DNA of 64,000 bases from Symbiotaphrina buchneri (taxonomy: Eukaryota > Ascomycota > Symbiotaphrinales > Symbiotaphrinaceae). The notes under the pieces are model-generated. The model saw nothing but the letters and a program-made list of their open reading frames with translations. It ran no database searches and had not been told where the DNA came from. The stretch spans positions 682,001 through 746,000 of the forward strand of contig BCIG01000006.1 of the NCBI GenBank assembly GCA_001599915.1, in the 5' to 3' direction. This document shows positions 24,032 to 36,917 of the stretch, piece after piece; the first letter of the stretch is position 1; each line of letters begins with the position of its first letter. The position numbers and the translations under genes are program-made.

Positions 24032-25495
24032 CTTGAAGGTGGCTTCTCGATGATGAGCTGAGAGGTTGGCGATGAGGAGGGAGATCCAAGGGAGATTGAA
24101 GAGGCGGTTTGTCGACAACTTGGAGTGTGGGTTGATGGTTCAGCCCTAATCGCCTTTAGCGAAGCCGGGCGTGCAACGAATCGAATGCGACTTACCTTAT
24201 GTAAGCGAGCTGGGTTTCGTGGCTTGGCGGTCGCCACCAAAATACGAGCCATGGTAGGGGCAAATGCTGTCTCGCTTATATAACCTGGGGGCCCGCCTCG
24301 CCGCTGTGGCTGTTATGAAGTCCCATCTCAAAGAGGAGGACGGGGAACTGCCCGGGGATCTCATGCAGTGATCCTGGATTTTCCTGATCTACCAGCTACG
24401 AATACAGTGTGTAATTGCATCATGCAAATCATGAATTTGCCGCATCATTTGACCTTAGAGTGTCGTCTTCACCGAGTTTTGCTACATGCCGCGACGGAAC
24501 GATTACTTTGCACGGGCCACTTATGCGACTCCGCACGGCAAGTAATGAACCTCGTGGCAGCCGCGTTTGTGTAAGGTGCGACTTTTGTATCTGACCTTTG
24601 TACGGTACCTAGCTGATATCTCACCTTATTTACCTGGCGCTCGCTCCCTACCCGAGGGTATTATTCGCAATTGCCTTATGTCTCGCTCGTGTTGCGCTAT
24701 CGCGAACGGAGTAGAATAAGTCCCGAGGCATGCCTGATGCACCTAAACTCCGTAGGGATTCAGTGGCACGGAAGATGGACGTCCCGGCGCTTGTCTCGTT
24801 TCATTCAAAGTGCGCAACTTTGACTCACTTCAGGTATACCAGCATCGAGTCCTAAGTGTTTGAAGGCGGCGGTAGGTAGGCAGAGCACGGTACCCAACAG
24901 TGAGGCAATATCACTGTTACCTTCGGTCTTCGGTAACGGTGTTGCCAACCAGTAAGTTACCGAAAGACAGGTGGGTGGTAGAGTCGAGGAACCTAAGACA
25001 CGGTATTCCGTAGCAGATAGTTATGCACGCCGCACTGACAAGCATAAAACGTCCTCGACGTGTACATCAAGGGGTACCTCTGCTTCGTACTCTGCACAAG
25101 TACCTTATGTACAATCTCGGTTCGAATCGAGATCCTCCGCTAACGATACGCCCGCAACTGGGCCTGTGGAGGAAGGTCAATGGGTCATAAACCACCCACT
25201 AGTAGAGGGACGGAAGTTGTTGCCTTGACTTTCCCCGGTGCCTAGTGTGTACATACACCCCGATCCCATTATATTCACATTCTGGCGTTGGTCTCCTGTC
25301 CTCTATTTCATCCTCTCCTTCTTTTCCGTGCTCTGTTTCGTGCTCGATTTACTTACTTGGCAACTCCATGTGAATCGACCTTGTTTGCTATGGTCTGTTG
25401 TGCTCTTGACGACTTGCGCCTGGACCTTTCATTCCCAACAGTGCCCGCTCCGTGAATAACAATATCTCCTGCGTCGCGACCTCTAGATTGTGCCC
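24032..25495. other. Divergent promoter of rpl39 and ABC transporter gene
   Basis: About 1.46 kb. It holds several ggtacc-type motifs (near 24606, 24888, 25073 and 25098) and, at 25240-25490, pyrimidine-rich sequence just before the transporter start. No coding exon supported. Confidence 0.5.
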
Positions 25496-28400
25496 ATGGA
25501 GAAGGACGAAGATCCCGTGCAGGCGTCTGGTCCCACTGCATCCACACATTCTCCCGAGCCCGAATCCGAAAAACTACGCGATGGCGAAGGAAACCACCCG
25601 GGCTCCCCTCCCGAGCACCATACTCCAGTTGGGAAGCTGGACTCGAAGGTCATTCGGGTGGATGATCTACAAGCAGAGGATCCTTTCAAACATCTTCCGG
25701 AGAATGAAGCGCATATATTAAGGAGACAAGTTGATATTCCTGTGGTCAAGACGACCTTTCGGACCTTGTTCAGATATTCCACCAGAAATGACCTTATTAT
25801 CCTTTCCATTAGCGCTTTGTGCGCCATTGCTGGTGGTGCAGCAATGCCATTGATGACCGTATGTGATCTGTTCTGCGCAACGTGCCCTTGCTGATGGTCA
25901 AGTAGGTCGTATTTGGGTCACTCGCCGGGACTTTTCAGGGGTTCATAAACGGCAGTCTCGCCACTACCGACTTCTCTCACAATCTATCCCATTATACGCT
26001 CTATTTCGTTTACCTTGCCATTGGCGAATTCGTAACAATCTACATTGCCACGGCCGGTCATATATATGTCGGTGACCATTTGACGCAGAAAATTAGGGAG
26101 CAGTATCTCGCTGCTATTCTCAGGCAGAACGTTGCTTTCTTTGATGTTCTGGGGGCAGGAGAAATCACAACGAGGATAACAGCAGATACCAACCTTGTCC
26201 AGGATGGTATTTCAGAGAAGGTCGGATTGACTCTTACTGCGATAGCCACCTTCGCCACTGCGTTTATCATTGGCTTTGTCAAATATTGGCGGCTGACCCT
26301 CATCCTCACGTCGACGATCTTTGCTATAACCTTCGTCATGGGAGGGGGAAGCCGCTTCATTATCAAGTATAATAAGCGTTCTATTGAGTCTTACGCCACT
26401 GGAGGCACCATCGCCGAGGAGGTTATCAGCTCGATCCGCAATGCGACCGCTTTTAACACACAGGAACGGCTAGCTGCTCAGTATGATACACATTTGGCAG
26501 AGGCTGAACGCTGGGGCTTCAAGAACAAAGCTGTTATGGGTATGCTATTTGGCATCATGATGTGCATTGTCTACCTCAACTATGTGAGTACATCCACCTC
26601 CTTTGTATACTGCCGGCACCATAGACGGCGTCTCCTTCACAATCTCCTTCACAATCTCCCTCACAATTTTCTTCGTGATCTCCTTCACAAGCTCCTTCAC
26701 AATCACATTCAACGGACCCCTTATGATTTACTTCACCGTCTTAATTTGTTGAGCTATTTGCTGCGCGATACCCATTAAGACGACCAACAATCACTATTTC
26801 CTGTCGGTGATCTGCAACGTGACTTTGCTCTTTAAAGATTTGCATGGAACGCATACAAGTTATGCTGGCTTGGCTAACTTTGTTTAGGGTCTATCGTTCT
26901 GGCAAGGGTCACGGTATCTTGTGCAAGGCGATGTTACGCTGTCGGACATTCTTACTATCATGTTGGCCGTAATGATTGGCGCTTTCTCTCTAGGAAACGT
27001 TGCCCCGAACTTGCAAGCATTGACTACGGCTCTCGCAGCTGCTGCGAAGATTTTCAGCACAATTGATAGGGTCTCCCCAATCGATCCGTGCTCTGAAGAG
27101 GGCCAAACACTGGAAGTCGTAGAAGGAAGCCTGGAACTTCGGCACGTTCGGCACATCTATCCGTCTCGGCCCGAAGTGGTGGTGATGGAGGATGTGAGCC
27201 TTGTGATACCTGCTGGGAAGACGACGGCTTTGGTGGGTGCATCAGGCTCTGGAAAGAGTACCATAGTAGGTCTGGTAGAAAGGTTCTACGATCCAGTCGA
27301 GGGTGAAATACTTCTAGATGGTCATAATATTCAGACCTTGAACCTGCGCTGGCTCAGACAACAGATTTCGTTGGTCAGTCAAGAACCAACATTGTTCGGA
27401 GAGTCCATTGAAGAGAATATCCGACACGGACTGATCGGCACGAAGTATGAATCAGCCAGCAAGGAACAGCAGAAGGAACTCATCATCAATGCTGCCAAAA
27501 TGGCCAACGCACATGACTTCATCTCGGCGCTGCCTGAAGGATATGAGACCAATGTCGGTGAACGCGGCTTCCTTCTCTCCGGAGGCCAGAAGCAGCGAAT
27601 CGCAATTGCGCGGGCCATTGTTAGTGATCCTAAGATCCTACTCCTTGACGAGGCCACGTCTGCGCTGGATACCAAGTCCGAAGGCGTCGTTCAGGCAGCC
27701 CTAGACCGTGCTGCTCAGGGGAGAACAACTATTGTCATTGCTCATCGCCTATCCACTATTAAAACAGCAGATAATATCGTGGTCATGTCGAACGGCAGAA
27801 TTGTGGAACAGGGGTCACATGACGATCTTCTAGAACGCAAAGAAGCGTATTACAGACTAGTGGAGGCTCAGCGGATAGCTGCAGACAACGATGCTAAAGC
27901 CACTGATGACACTGAATTAGGAACCACTAAGGAGGAGAGTGAATCCTTCGATGAGGATCCAGATGATGTGAACGTTGCGGCTAAACTTAATCGTGTGCAA
28001 TCCTCGAAATCTCTTTCTAGTGTAATGCTAGAGAGGAGGAAACAGGATGTGCCTGGCGGTTATTCGCTCTGGACGCTCATCAAATTGATTGCTTCATTCA
28101 ATAAAACCGAAACACATTATATGTTGATAGGGCTGTTCGCTTCTATCATTGCAGGCGGAGGCAATCCTACTCAAGCGGTCTTGTTTGCGAAGTCCATCGT
28201 CGCCCTGTCACTCCCTCCAAGTGAGTATGGAAAACTTCGGCATGACGCAAACTTCTGGTCTGGCATGTACCTCATGCTGGCCTTTGTGCAATTCTTTGCT
28301 CTTGCAATCCAGGGTTGGGCGTTCGCATTCTGCTCCGAGCGGCTTATCCACAGGGCCCGAATAGAAGCTTTCCGGTCGATGCTTCGCCAGGAAATCTCCT

Positions 28401-30218
28401 TTTTCGATCAGGAGGGCAACTCTGCCGGCGCTTTGACCTCATTCCTCTCGACAGAGACTACACATCTGGCTGGGATAAGCGGTTCGACGCTGGGTACACT
28501 CATCCTGGTTACAACCACGCTTGTAGCCGCGATCACAGTGTCTTGCGCCGTTGGTTGGAAGCTTGCCCTTGTTTGTACGGCCACGATTCCGATACTCTTG
28601 GGCTGTGGGTTTTTCCGTTTCTGGATGCTTGCCCAATTCCAAGCCAGATCGAAAAAGACAAACGAATCGTCGGCTAGCTACGCTTGTGAAGCTACTGCTG
28701 CAATCCGGACTGTGCAAAGTTTGACTCGGGAGTACGATGTATGGGAGAACTACCACCAGCGGCTTGTCGTTCAGGCACAGCAGAGTCTTATTTCTATCCT
28801 CAAATCGTCTGTCTTGTATGCCGCTTCTCAGTCCTTCATGTTCCTCTGCACTGCTCTAGGGTTTTGGTACGGAGGAACTTTGATTCTGAACGGTGGTTAC
28901 TCCATGACGCAGTTCTTCTTATGCTATTCAGCCATCATCTTTGGAGCACAATCGGCGGGAACTATATTCTCGTTCGCACCTGAGTATGTTCCTTCAAGGC
29001 TTTTGTGTGGTTCAGAGACTGACTATTAGCAGTATGGGCAAAGCTAAACAAGCGGCAAATCAACTCAAAATACTATTTGACCGGAAACCACTCATCGATT
29101 CTTGGTCAACCGAAGGGGATAGAGTGCCTTCCATTGAGGGGACGATCGAATTTCGAGATGTACACTTCAGGTAAATGATCTCTCTTCACTCTACTGCACC
29201 TTTTATACCCTCGACACCACACCCAAACATTCCTTCTGGTTGAGATCTCTTGTTATGGTTTTCGCTTCGTCCATTTTGGCCCTTGCTCTTGCCACCACAA
29301 ATCCGCTTCCCTCACAGCAGATGTTGCACGGCAGATGCCATCTCCTTAACATATCCATTCTCCCTAGCGATCTTCTTTCACTATAGATTGTTCTGCCAGA
29401 GATCTCTCTTCGTTCCCAGTTACGCCTACTAATATCTTCAGATATCCGACCCGCCCAGAGCAACCAGTCCTACGTGGACTGAACTTAACTGTCAAACCAG
29501 GTCAGTATGTTGCTCTCGTGGGTGCGAGTGGCTGCGGGAAAAGCACTACGATAGCACTTCTGGAACGGTTCTATGACCCCCTTGCTGGTGGTGTCTTCGT
29601 CGACGGAAAAGATATATCACGTCTCCACCTTAACGACTACAGGAGACACCTCGCGCTAGTCAGCCAAGAACCTACAGTTTACCTTGCCAGCATTCGTGAG
29701 AACATATGCTTGGGGAGCGATAAAGCAGAGATTAACGAGGAGGAGATCATACAAGCCTGCAAAGATGCCAACATCTATGACTTCATCATGTCCCTACCGT
29801 AAGTAGCCCTTCACATTCACCTTTCCTCTTTCGTCAACTGCTCACGACTGACTTCGACAGTGATGGTTTTGAGACCACAGTAGGTAGTAAAGGGAGCATG
29901 CTCAGTGGTGGACAGAAACAACGAATAGCCATTGCGAGGGCCCTGATCCGAGACCCAAAAATCTTGCTCCTTGATGAAGCAACTTCAGCTCTTGACTCCG
30001 AATCCGAGAAAGTGGTCCAGGCTGCTCTTGATGCCGCAGCTAAGGGACGCACCACTATTGCTGTCGCTCATCGGCTCAGCACGATCCAAAAGGCCGACAT
30101 TATATACGTGTTTGACCAAGGACGGGTGGTCGAAGCTGGGACGCACAGGGAGCTTCTGCGCAACAAGGGGAGATATTATGAGCTTGTGAACCTCCAGAGC
30201 TTGGGCAAGCAGCACTGA
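25496..30218 (+). CDS. Full-size ABC multidrug exporter (ABCB/Pmd1 type)
   Basis: ATP-driven membrane exporter of the P-glycoprotein class, related to fungal leptomycin-B resistance and Mdr1 proteins. Exons 25496-25858, 25906-26583, 26888-28983, 29033-29170, 29442-29798 and 29861-30218 give 1329 residues, typical for TMD-NBD-TMD-NBD. NBD1 has Walker [10 protein letters not shown] (about 463), signature LSGGQKQR and Walker [16 protein letters not shown]2 has GASGCGKST (about 1117), LSGGQKQR (about 1224) and the same Walker B. Both halves have H-loops ([16 protein letters not shown]). The N-terminus is a charged, Pro/Glu-rich stretch. Substrates cannot be told from sequence; resistance, sterol or pheromone export are possible. 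Intron 2 (304 nt) holds a 12-bp tandem repeat. The start at 25496 gives the first true ATG of this frame. Confidence 0.96.
26632..26706 (+). repeat. 12-bp tandem repeat inside ABC transporter intron 2
   Basis: The unit tccttcacaatc is repeated about six times with small changes. It lies wholly in the intron 26584-26887, which is longer than most introns here. The translated repeat would be out of place in a transporter, which supports the intron call. Confidence 0.8.
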
Positions 30219-30830
30219 GAATTCGAAGCTCGGACTATCATTTGTATGATCGTGGATGTCAGAAGAGTTTCGGTTTCGGCAGAGACTTTCCAAACCTTAC
30301 AGGTGCACCATATCCTTTCCTCTTCCCCCTCTAAATAAGCATTGTAAGATACCTCAGCGTTACAGCAATTTCTTTTATAGAAATAGAATTCAATTTCCAA
30401 GATGTCTGGAGCTTAAGAACTACATTTGATTGTCCGCCGTACAGTTGGTCCGCTCATCAAGGTTATTCTATCGTCCCTTTTTTTCCGTTATGTGATAAGG
30501 ACCCATTGCAAGCCCCTGCGACAGTCCACAGATCCATTGATATACTTTACATGTTGAGTACTGAGGAAGATGGCCGCATAATAGGTCAACGGTCTTTCTT
30601 GTTTGAACAATGTTAATGTACCTGGACTCTCTAAGGGCTGTGTTTCTCCGCACAAGGGGACGGTTTATGGCACTACCGCCTTCCTCACACACAATATCAA
30701 TCTAAAGCAGCGGGTACAACGAGTACAAAGGTGTCTCTATTTCATGCAGTAGCATGAGATCCTCAATCCTGAGCGCAGTAATTGGGCGACAGCGAATGTA
30801 CAAGCTTTGCTTGTATCGGTCCTTGGACTT
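30219..30830. other. Intergenic between convergent ABC gene and swi5
   Basis: About 610 bases of 3' flanking sequence from both genes. The short frames on either strand carry no recognisable protein character. Confidence 0.5.
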
Positions 30831-31295
30831 TCAATCCTTTAGAGCAACGTCATACTCTTCATAGACATCCTTGATCCTCACGCCACGATTCTCAGCAATG
30901 ATGCCCATCAAACCCGTGCCCACGTCACGAATCTCATTGTAGTCATGCAGAAGCTTGATGTGCTTCTTGACGGTGCCTGCGGCGTCCGGGTTTCTATATG
31001 TCACGCAGCCGACTCCATCAGCCCTGCACAACGCCTCGTTGGATGTCATCTCGACGGTGGGCTTACAGTAGGCTCCCCTGGATGCCCTCACACTCTTCTT
31101 TCAGGGCTGTAATCTGAGCTTCCAGTTGCGCTATCTTTGCTCGATGCGCCTCCTGCCATGAGGTTAATCTCAGGGGGCTTTTTGGTTTATAGCAGGTGTT
31201 GCCTGGCATACCAGCTTCTTGTTATTGGTGCCCTCGGAGGCAGTAGAAGCCTCTTGCTTAATCGCTTCCGACGGATCCTGATCTCCAGCGGCCAT
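30831..31295 (-). CDS. swi5: DNA recombination mediator Swi5 (Sae3)
   Basis: Partner of Sfr1 (Mei5); the complex loads and stabilises Rad51 and Dmc1 filaments in recombinational repair and meiosis. Exons 31295-31212, 31152-31067 and 31023-30831 give 120 residues, a normal size. The N-terminus is acidic and Ser-rich; exon 2 is a heptad-like coiled coil (EAHRAKIAQLEAQITALKEE); exon 3 holds the Swi5 signature KKHIKLLHDYNEIRDVG followed by TGLMGIIAENRGVRIKDVYEEY. The second intron (43 nt) is very short but its donor GTAAGC and acceptor TGTGCAG preserve frame. Reading through would introduce an out-of-family peptide. The gene diverges from the Ytp1-like gene. Confidence 0.93.
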
Positions 31296-31858
31296 GATTT
31301 ATTGCTTTAGAGCGGCAATAAAGTTCTTGGCGTTGTAAAACTGAGAATGGCAAGCTGGATCCACAGCCGTAGTCGGCCAGTCACCTCAAGACTTTATTTG
31401 GTCAATATGCGTTGCGGGGTTCGTCGAAGACCGATGAGACACCATGGTGAATTTCGGCAAGATCTTTATGGGCAATGGGGGGGAAAGAGGACGACAACGA
31501 CGACCAACTTATTTATTTTGTTGAATGGAAGTTGAGAATCTGGTCTTTCCGTGTTGTGGCCCTGTCCTTGATGTGATGCTACGTGAGATTCAATTCGTTA
31601 TCGATTATCAACAATCCACCAGCGTCCGTGCATTTGTGGAGAAAAGGGGAGCACAGAGGGATTGAATGATGATCAATGATAGGCCGGGAACTAACCAATC
31701 AGGGCCAGGCTGAAAGAGCGCGACGAAGGTGCCTCGTAAGCCGACTAAAACCTCGCCTTTCTCCGCCATGGTCTGCCGGACGCTCCGACCTTCAATATAA
31801 CAAATAATCTCCCTCGTGGAATTTATTTCTGACGCGCCTAACTTGCCACTGTCACCTT
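31296..31858. other. Divergent promoter of swi5 and the Ytp1-like gene
   Basis: About 560 bases between two diverging genes. No coding exon, repeat or RNA gene recognised. Confidence 0.5.
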
Positions 31859-33459
31859 ATGATCATGGCAGACCTCATGGCTCTTACCGCTCGGCATGAG
31901 CATCATATGGAGAAGATCCCTGAAGGTGCCGCCATCTCCGTGGACCCCATCGTACGTGGCAGATGTCCGAATACGCAGCGTGCCGTAAAGCTTACTGACA
32001 TGAACCCCTTCAGGACACGATATTATGGGTGCACATTATAATGCAGATAATCGCCTTCGGCCTGATTTTTCCCACGGGAATGGTGCTCGGAGTATGTCTA
32101 TCCTGCCCATAGCATCCAAACCTGGGGCTGTCTCTTGTTGCCAGGCCTTTCCGCTGATCTGCGTGCAGATTGTTCGGTCAAGATGGCACGTACCGCTCCA
32201 GACTCTTGGTGCGATAATTGCCATCGTCGGCTACTTCCTCGGTCATTCTCATGGCGGCCGTCAGTTCGCTCCTAATGTACATGCCTCGTTTGCATCAATC
32301 CTCATGGCGATGCTTCTGGTGCAGGTTGTCTTCGGAGTTTACCTGAAGCTGCATCTCACGAAAGGGATCAATGCGAAGATTCGACGGTATGTGGTGATAG
32401 CACATGGCGTTGTTGGGAAGACGATGCCTATCGTCAGTTGGGTCCAGATGCTGTTCGGAGGCATCACCGCTCTTGGATTCTGTCGCGATGACCATTTGGG
32501 GCAATGCCTCGCTCATTTCATCATGGGGAGCGCTTTCATTGCCTATGGGATCCTCTTGACGATACTGCTTCTGGTGGGCCAAGTCTGGCTGAAGCGTACT
32601 GGCCGCTCTCAGGAGTTCTTCGACTCGCTCATTATTGCGGCGTGGGGCTGCGTCAACACCTTCACCGAGCACAGGTGGGGAGGGCCCTGGGTCCGCAATG
32701 ACCTCCAGCATACCGCCATGGGAATAATCTGGTGGTGTGCTGGGTTGCTTGGGATCTGGTTGAGCCGGAAGAGGGACGGGCGGCCCAAGCGGAACTTGAT
32801 CCCTGCCATCGTGATCTTTCTCACGGGATACGCCATGTCTGCTCATCCTCAAACTCTCCCGTTGTCGACGATGATCCACACTGTGTTCGGCTACACGTTA
32901 ATGGGGGCCGGGTTGACGAGAGTCATCGAGATATCTTTCGTGCTCAGGGATCGTAATTATATTTCTACGGACGGCTCAGATGCGAACAGCTTCCAGCATC
33001 TTCCTCCTTTCGTGAGTAATATCAGGAACCCCGTTGGTACTGGCGCTGACGTCTCTGCAGCTTCTTTATGCTTCAGGCTTCCTGTTCATGAGCGCCACAG
33101 AAGAACAGATGCAACTAGCCTCGGACGCAGGTGTGACCCACGTTGCCTATGTCCTTATAATATACAGCTTCGCATTCTTGTTGTACCTATGTGAGTCTTC
33201 CGTCAACCTACGCTGGTTTAGCCCCTGACCTAACTGTGTCGCTATAGTCGTCAATCTGCTTCTTCATCTTTACGCGATCAAGGAGCCATCTCCAAAGCTG
33301 GAAGAGGATGTCGAAACGCCAAACGTGCCTAATGGGCATGCAAGGACAGGCTCCGAGGCTAGACACATCCGTGATGCTGAGGAATTCGAGCTGGAGGGAC
33401 TAATGTCCGAGGATGAGGCCTCCGAGTCGCTCGTGAAGCGTTCTGAGGTGGTGGACTAA
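31859..33459 (+). CDS. Ytp1-like polytopic membrane protein (DUF2427/Ytp1)
   Basis: Multi-pass membrane protein related to yeast Ytp1, which has cytochrome-b561-like helices; molecular function is not established. Exons 31859-31951, 32014-32091, 32145-33011, 33061-33190 and 33248-33459 give 459 residues. Exon 2 opens the first helix (DTILWVHIIMQIIAFGLIF, then FPTGMVLG). Several further helices follow, with recurring His residues (GHSHGG, AHGVVGK, CLAHFIMGSAF, HTVFGYTLMGAG) that could bind haem in a b561-type arrangement. EHRWGGPWVRNDLQHTAMG is a family-like block. The C-terminus is acidic and cytosolic. The second in-frame Met at 31865 is an alternative start. It converges on pth1 with only 184 bases between the stop codons. 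Confidence 0.88.
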
Positions 33460-33643
33460 TGTCTGACGTGAAAATGGCCCTTCGTGTGCTCGATACAAAT
33501 CCCCGCTACAGGGAGTTGCTTGTGTTGTGTGGCTCTTCGGTAGTATTTAATGACCCTTGGAAGGATGCATTGGAGCTGGCGTTATTGGTTATCGGACAGC
33601 CGTGGACCGGCACAGCAGGGTCATGGTTGTATAGTAGACAGCC

Positions 33644-34309
33644 TCAACCCTCAGATAGTCTTTGTAGAATGCGGAGCACTTCTTCAGCGCAGCCTTCGAT
33701 CTTTGCCTTCTCCAGCGGTGTCATCTTCCGCAAGACGTATTTGGATACTTCGTCCGGTTCTCTGCTCAAGGGCCTCCCGATGCCGATACCGATGCGAGTA
33801 AACTCCTGACCCTGCAGATGCTGAAGACAGCTTTTGATGCCATTATGGCCCCTGCGGTCGGAGCAACCGTCAACATCCTCAAAGCCCTCTGCCTTCGAAG
33901 TGATGATCCCGACTCACCTGGCTGATCCGCCCGCCCTGACCTTGACCTTACCCAGTGGGCTCTCGAGCTCATCGTGCAACACGACCAGACCCAGCTCGTG
34001 GCCGTCGCGCGCGTGCAGCGACTGCCACGCCCTCCACGCCGCGGCGACGCCCTTACCGCTTACATTCATCAGGCTCGCGCTCTCCCACAGCGTCAGCGGG
34101 GAAGAAGACGCATCGCCGCCCGCGGCCGAGACCCGCCCACCGCTGCCGCCCAGGTGGCGATCTCGCCCGAAGGGGCCGTAGGATGCGCCAGTAGAGGACG
34201 ACCCGTTCAGCAGGTCGCGCAGCCGGTGCAGGACCGTGTGCGCGGCCGAGTGCAGCGTGTTGGTGTACGGGGCTGGGTTGCCGATGGAGCAGACCAGGAG
34301 GTGCCGCAT
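33644..34309 (-). CDS. pth1: Peptidyl-tRNA hydrolase (Pth1 family)
   Basis: Cleaves peptidyl-tRNA released from stalled ribosomes; the bacterial-type enzyme is usually mitochondrial in fungi. Exons 34309-33918 and 33851-33644 give 199 residues. Family motifs: SIGNPAPYTNTLHSAAH (the catalytic His environment), MNVSGKGVA, LVVLHDELESPLGKVKVRAG and GSARGHNGIKSCLQHLQGQE, ending in RIGIGIGRP. The key Asp of HDE and the following GHNG are present. The first true ATG of this frame is 34309; no mitochondrial presequence is evident, so an upstream exon or dual targeting is possible. A Gly/Ser-rich insertion (about 35-65) sits in a variable loop. The first exon is GC-rich compared with neighbours. Confidence 0.93.
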
Positions 34310-34844
34310 CACGGCGTGCGTGAGGCTGCTGATCCCCTCTGCGCTTTGCTTTTAAAGGAGCGCAGCAGAGACCTCACCGAAGATGTCGTGGCGCCCTTTG
34401 ATGGCGGCCGTGGATCCGGTGGTGGGAGCGTTGTTGCAGCATCTTGCACAAGCCTCTATTTTTTTTATATTCTCTTTCAGTGAGGATGACGCACATTTGG
34501 CGATTTTTAGAAGGCTAGACCCGCTCTAACCGGAAACCCCTGAATATCAAAGAACCCCTGACAAGATACATAATAAACCTGCATTTGTACCATAGTGTAG
34601 CGCATATGACCTGCATGCTTGAAAATTCGAAATATCCATGTCATATTAGAGCTTTTGGTACTACTTCTTCCTCAAAGATACAAGACTTCGTACGCAGTAG
34701 AGTACAATGTCGAATCTGCCCGGGCTCAGCTGGCTGTAAGACTTGATCTACCCCATCGCAAACAATAACGCCAACCAACGCCGCACCAAGAGGTGCCCAA
34801 GCTAGAGATCAAGTGCAAGAGATGCACGTCGAACAGAACCCACT
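34310..34844. other. Intergenic: pth1 promoter and rvs161 3' flank
   Basis: About 535 bases between two minus-strand genes. The right part is A/T-richer than the pth1 coding exon. No gene seen. Confidence 0.5.
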
Positions 34845-36002
34845 TTATCCCACCGTCCCGGCAATGCTCAGATTCCTGATCTCCTGCAGCACTTCTTCCA
34901 CACGGGCATCCAGATGACCTTGCGCATATTGATCTCTGGTGTCGGCGTCCAGATATTGCTGTACCTGCGCCATCCGGCTGTAAGCCTCGGCGCAGAATCG
35001 CAGCTGGATCTTGACGAGTGCCTCGAAGCTGGGATCCAGATAAGGCACTCGAAGATCAATCAGCTGAGGCAACTCCGTGCACAGCTGCTCGTTCAACTGT
35101 TCATACGCCGCCTTGGCCATCTCAGCCTCCTTCTCCGCCCGGGGCAGCTTTGTGACGTCCTTGTCAGGCTTCTCTACCAGCTTTTTCACCTTCGCCCGCA
35201 TCGCATCGTAATCCAGCAGCTTATGATTGCGCTTCTTGATGCCTTCGCCATAGTTAGCTGGGTTGACCTGGGGGAGACAGCCGGACCTTTACTCACATTC
35301 ATTAGTGTCAGGGAAATAGGCGCAGAACCGAGATATGGGTTCCAATACGGTCGTCCTGCATGCCGTCTGTGTCAACAAAGGTGCCTGTCTTCCCTCCACC
35401 TTTCCTTGCTCACCTGTATGGCCCATCCAGTGCTTTGACCGTCTCGGCGTCAAGGTCCATGACAGCTTGCTTGTAACTTCTGCTCACCCCATCCCTCGTA
35501 CCCGCGTCGCCGTAGAAAGCATCGATTGTCTCCGCGATTCGCATCTGAGATGCTGTCATGGCTGTTGCATTGCGTCAGCCTAAGCTTGATTGAGTGCGCC
35601 GGAGCGACTGGCTAGCAGACCTCTCAACGAATCCAGATAACCCTTGGCTTCTTTCTGGAGGCGGTTGGCCGCGGACTCCATGGTTCGATAGCGCCTGGTG
35701 AGTGGTCAGCCCACCGTTTGCGTGTACAGCCTCAGTCGAGACTTTGGGAGGGAAGATACCGTTCTTCCACCTCATAGTCACGGTCGTTGGTCTTCTCCAC
35801 ATGCCCTGTAAAGAAAGCACGTCAGCCCAAGAGCACTTCTGCATATCTTCCCTATTCATTAGATTAGTCCGTACCCGTCTTCATCATCACCTGCGTCGTT
35901 GCGCGATTGACATTCTTCTTGAAGCCTGGTACCCATATGATCAGCGTTTGACCTTTCGGCGGTATCGTCCGGGTATAGGGGTGCGCTACCTGCCCATGAC
36001 AT
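34845..36002 (-). CDS. rvs161: BAR-domain protein Rvs161 (amphiphysin-like)
   Basis: Membrane-curving N-BAR protein that acts with Rvs167 in endocytosis, actin organisation and cell fusion. Exons 36002-35990, 35925-35875, 35805-35760, 35694-35621, 35561-35414, 35355-35297 and 35242-34845 give 262 residues, nearly the same as the yeast protein. The start MSWAGFKKNVNRATTQVMMK is the amphipathic helix 0. Next come KTNDRDYEVEERRYRTMES, MTASQMRIAETIDAFYGD, then the final exon with NHKLLDYDAMRAKVKKLVEK and VPYLDPSFEALVKIQLRFC. The protein is all BAR domain, with no SH3. The first coding exon is only 13 nt. The acceptor for the last exon (GGCGAAG) has a weak pyrimidine tract but is the only one restoring NECIKKRNHK. 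Confidence 0.95.
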
Positions 36003-36917
36003 CGTTGCGGTTATCTATAGGCTGTTGCAGTTGATTGCGAGTTCTCAAAGAGGCAGTCCGAGGTTTGGAGATCGAGCAACGGGAGGTTCGCGGTCTGGCG
36101 GTGGCCTGCGGTGGTGGGGAGGTTTACGGATGCGGGTTGCTGTGGCTCAGCCGAGATCGTCATCAACGCGGCCCGACAGGCACACACTCAGATGTACGCC
36201 CAAAGACTACAGATGGATACCTCACAACCAACAACACTGCAAAAACCAGATTCAAGAGTTCCGGAGACCTTGACTACCATGAAGTCCTACTTATTTCCAT
36301 CGACCCTACAAATCTGTCTTTTGGGGGCGGCGCAAGCCCAAGTGGAATTTACAGATAATCGTACTGAGATTGCAATTGCCAATTCGTATATCCACTCACA
36401 TGACATGCTCATCCCAAAGTAAACGCCCAAACATGAGCGTGATCCCTTGCAGTAGCCACTTGAATGGGTGGCGAGCCACAGCAGGCAAAAGACGTAGTAC
36501 TTCCTCCAGCCTCTACTTCAGTGTAGAGATCTCCAACACGTAGTGCCTCCCGTCCTCTTTTATCCTCGGGTCTTCAAAACGCCATATTCTTGAGAGCCTA
36601 TGGCATCAATGCATACAGGAGAAAGCCCACGCCACGTCACGCAACCGAAGACACCTTAAAGCAAATGACCCAACCAGACCACCTTGAAAAAAAAGGATTC
36701 ACCGAACAGGGTATGCCAATGCGTGAACGCTAACGTGCAAAAGAAAGAAGAGTTCCCGTAATGTGAGCCGTGAAAAAGGTATCGATAAAGCAGGGGCTCT
36801 GCAGGGCCCAAAACCAAGTTCGTCTGCCCAAGCTCGCCGAAAATGGGCGGACAAGCCATACCAGCTGGTATCAAAGTACTGCTCATCCCAGGAATACAAG
36901 CCACGCTGATGGGTAAC
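36003..36917. other. Intergenic: rvs161 promoter and kinase 3' flank
   Basis: About 915 bases between two minus-strand genes. Open frames of about 100 codons on the plus strand (36035-36422) have no family character. No repeat recognised. Confidence 0.5.

Noticed and set aside
25117-25136. tRNA-like T-arm (GGTTCGAATC) near 25120
   Set aside because: The stem forms only with an 8-base loop, and no acceptor, D or anticodon arm could be placed around it.
25238-25459. Hydrophobic 73-codon frame just before the ABC transporter
   Set aside because: It starts at GTG, not ATG, and lies in the pyrimidine-rich leader.
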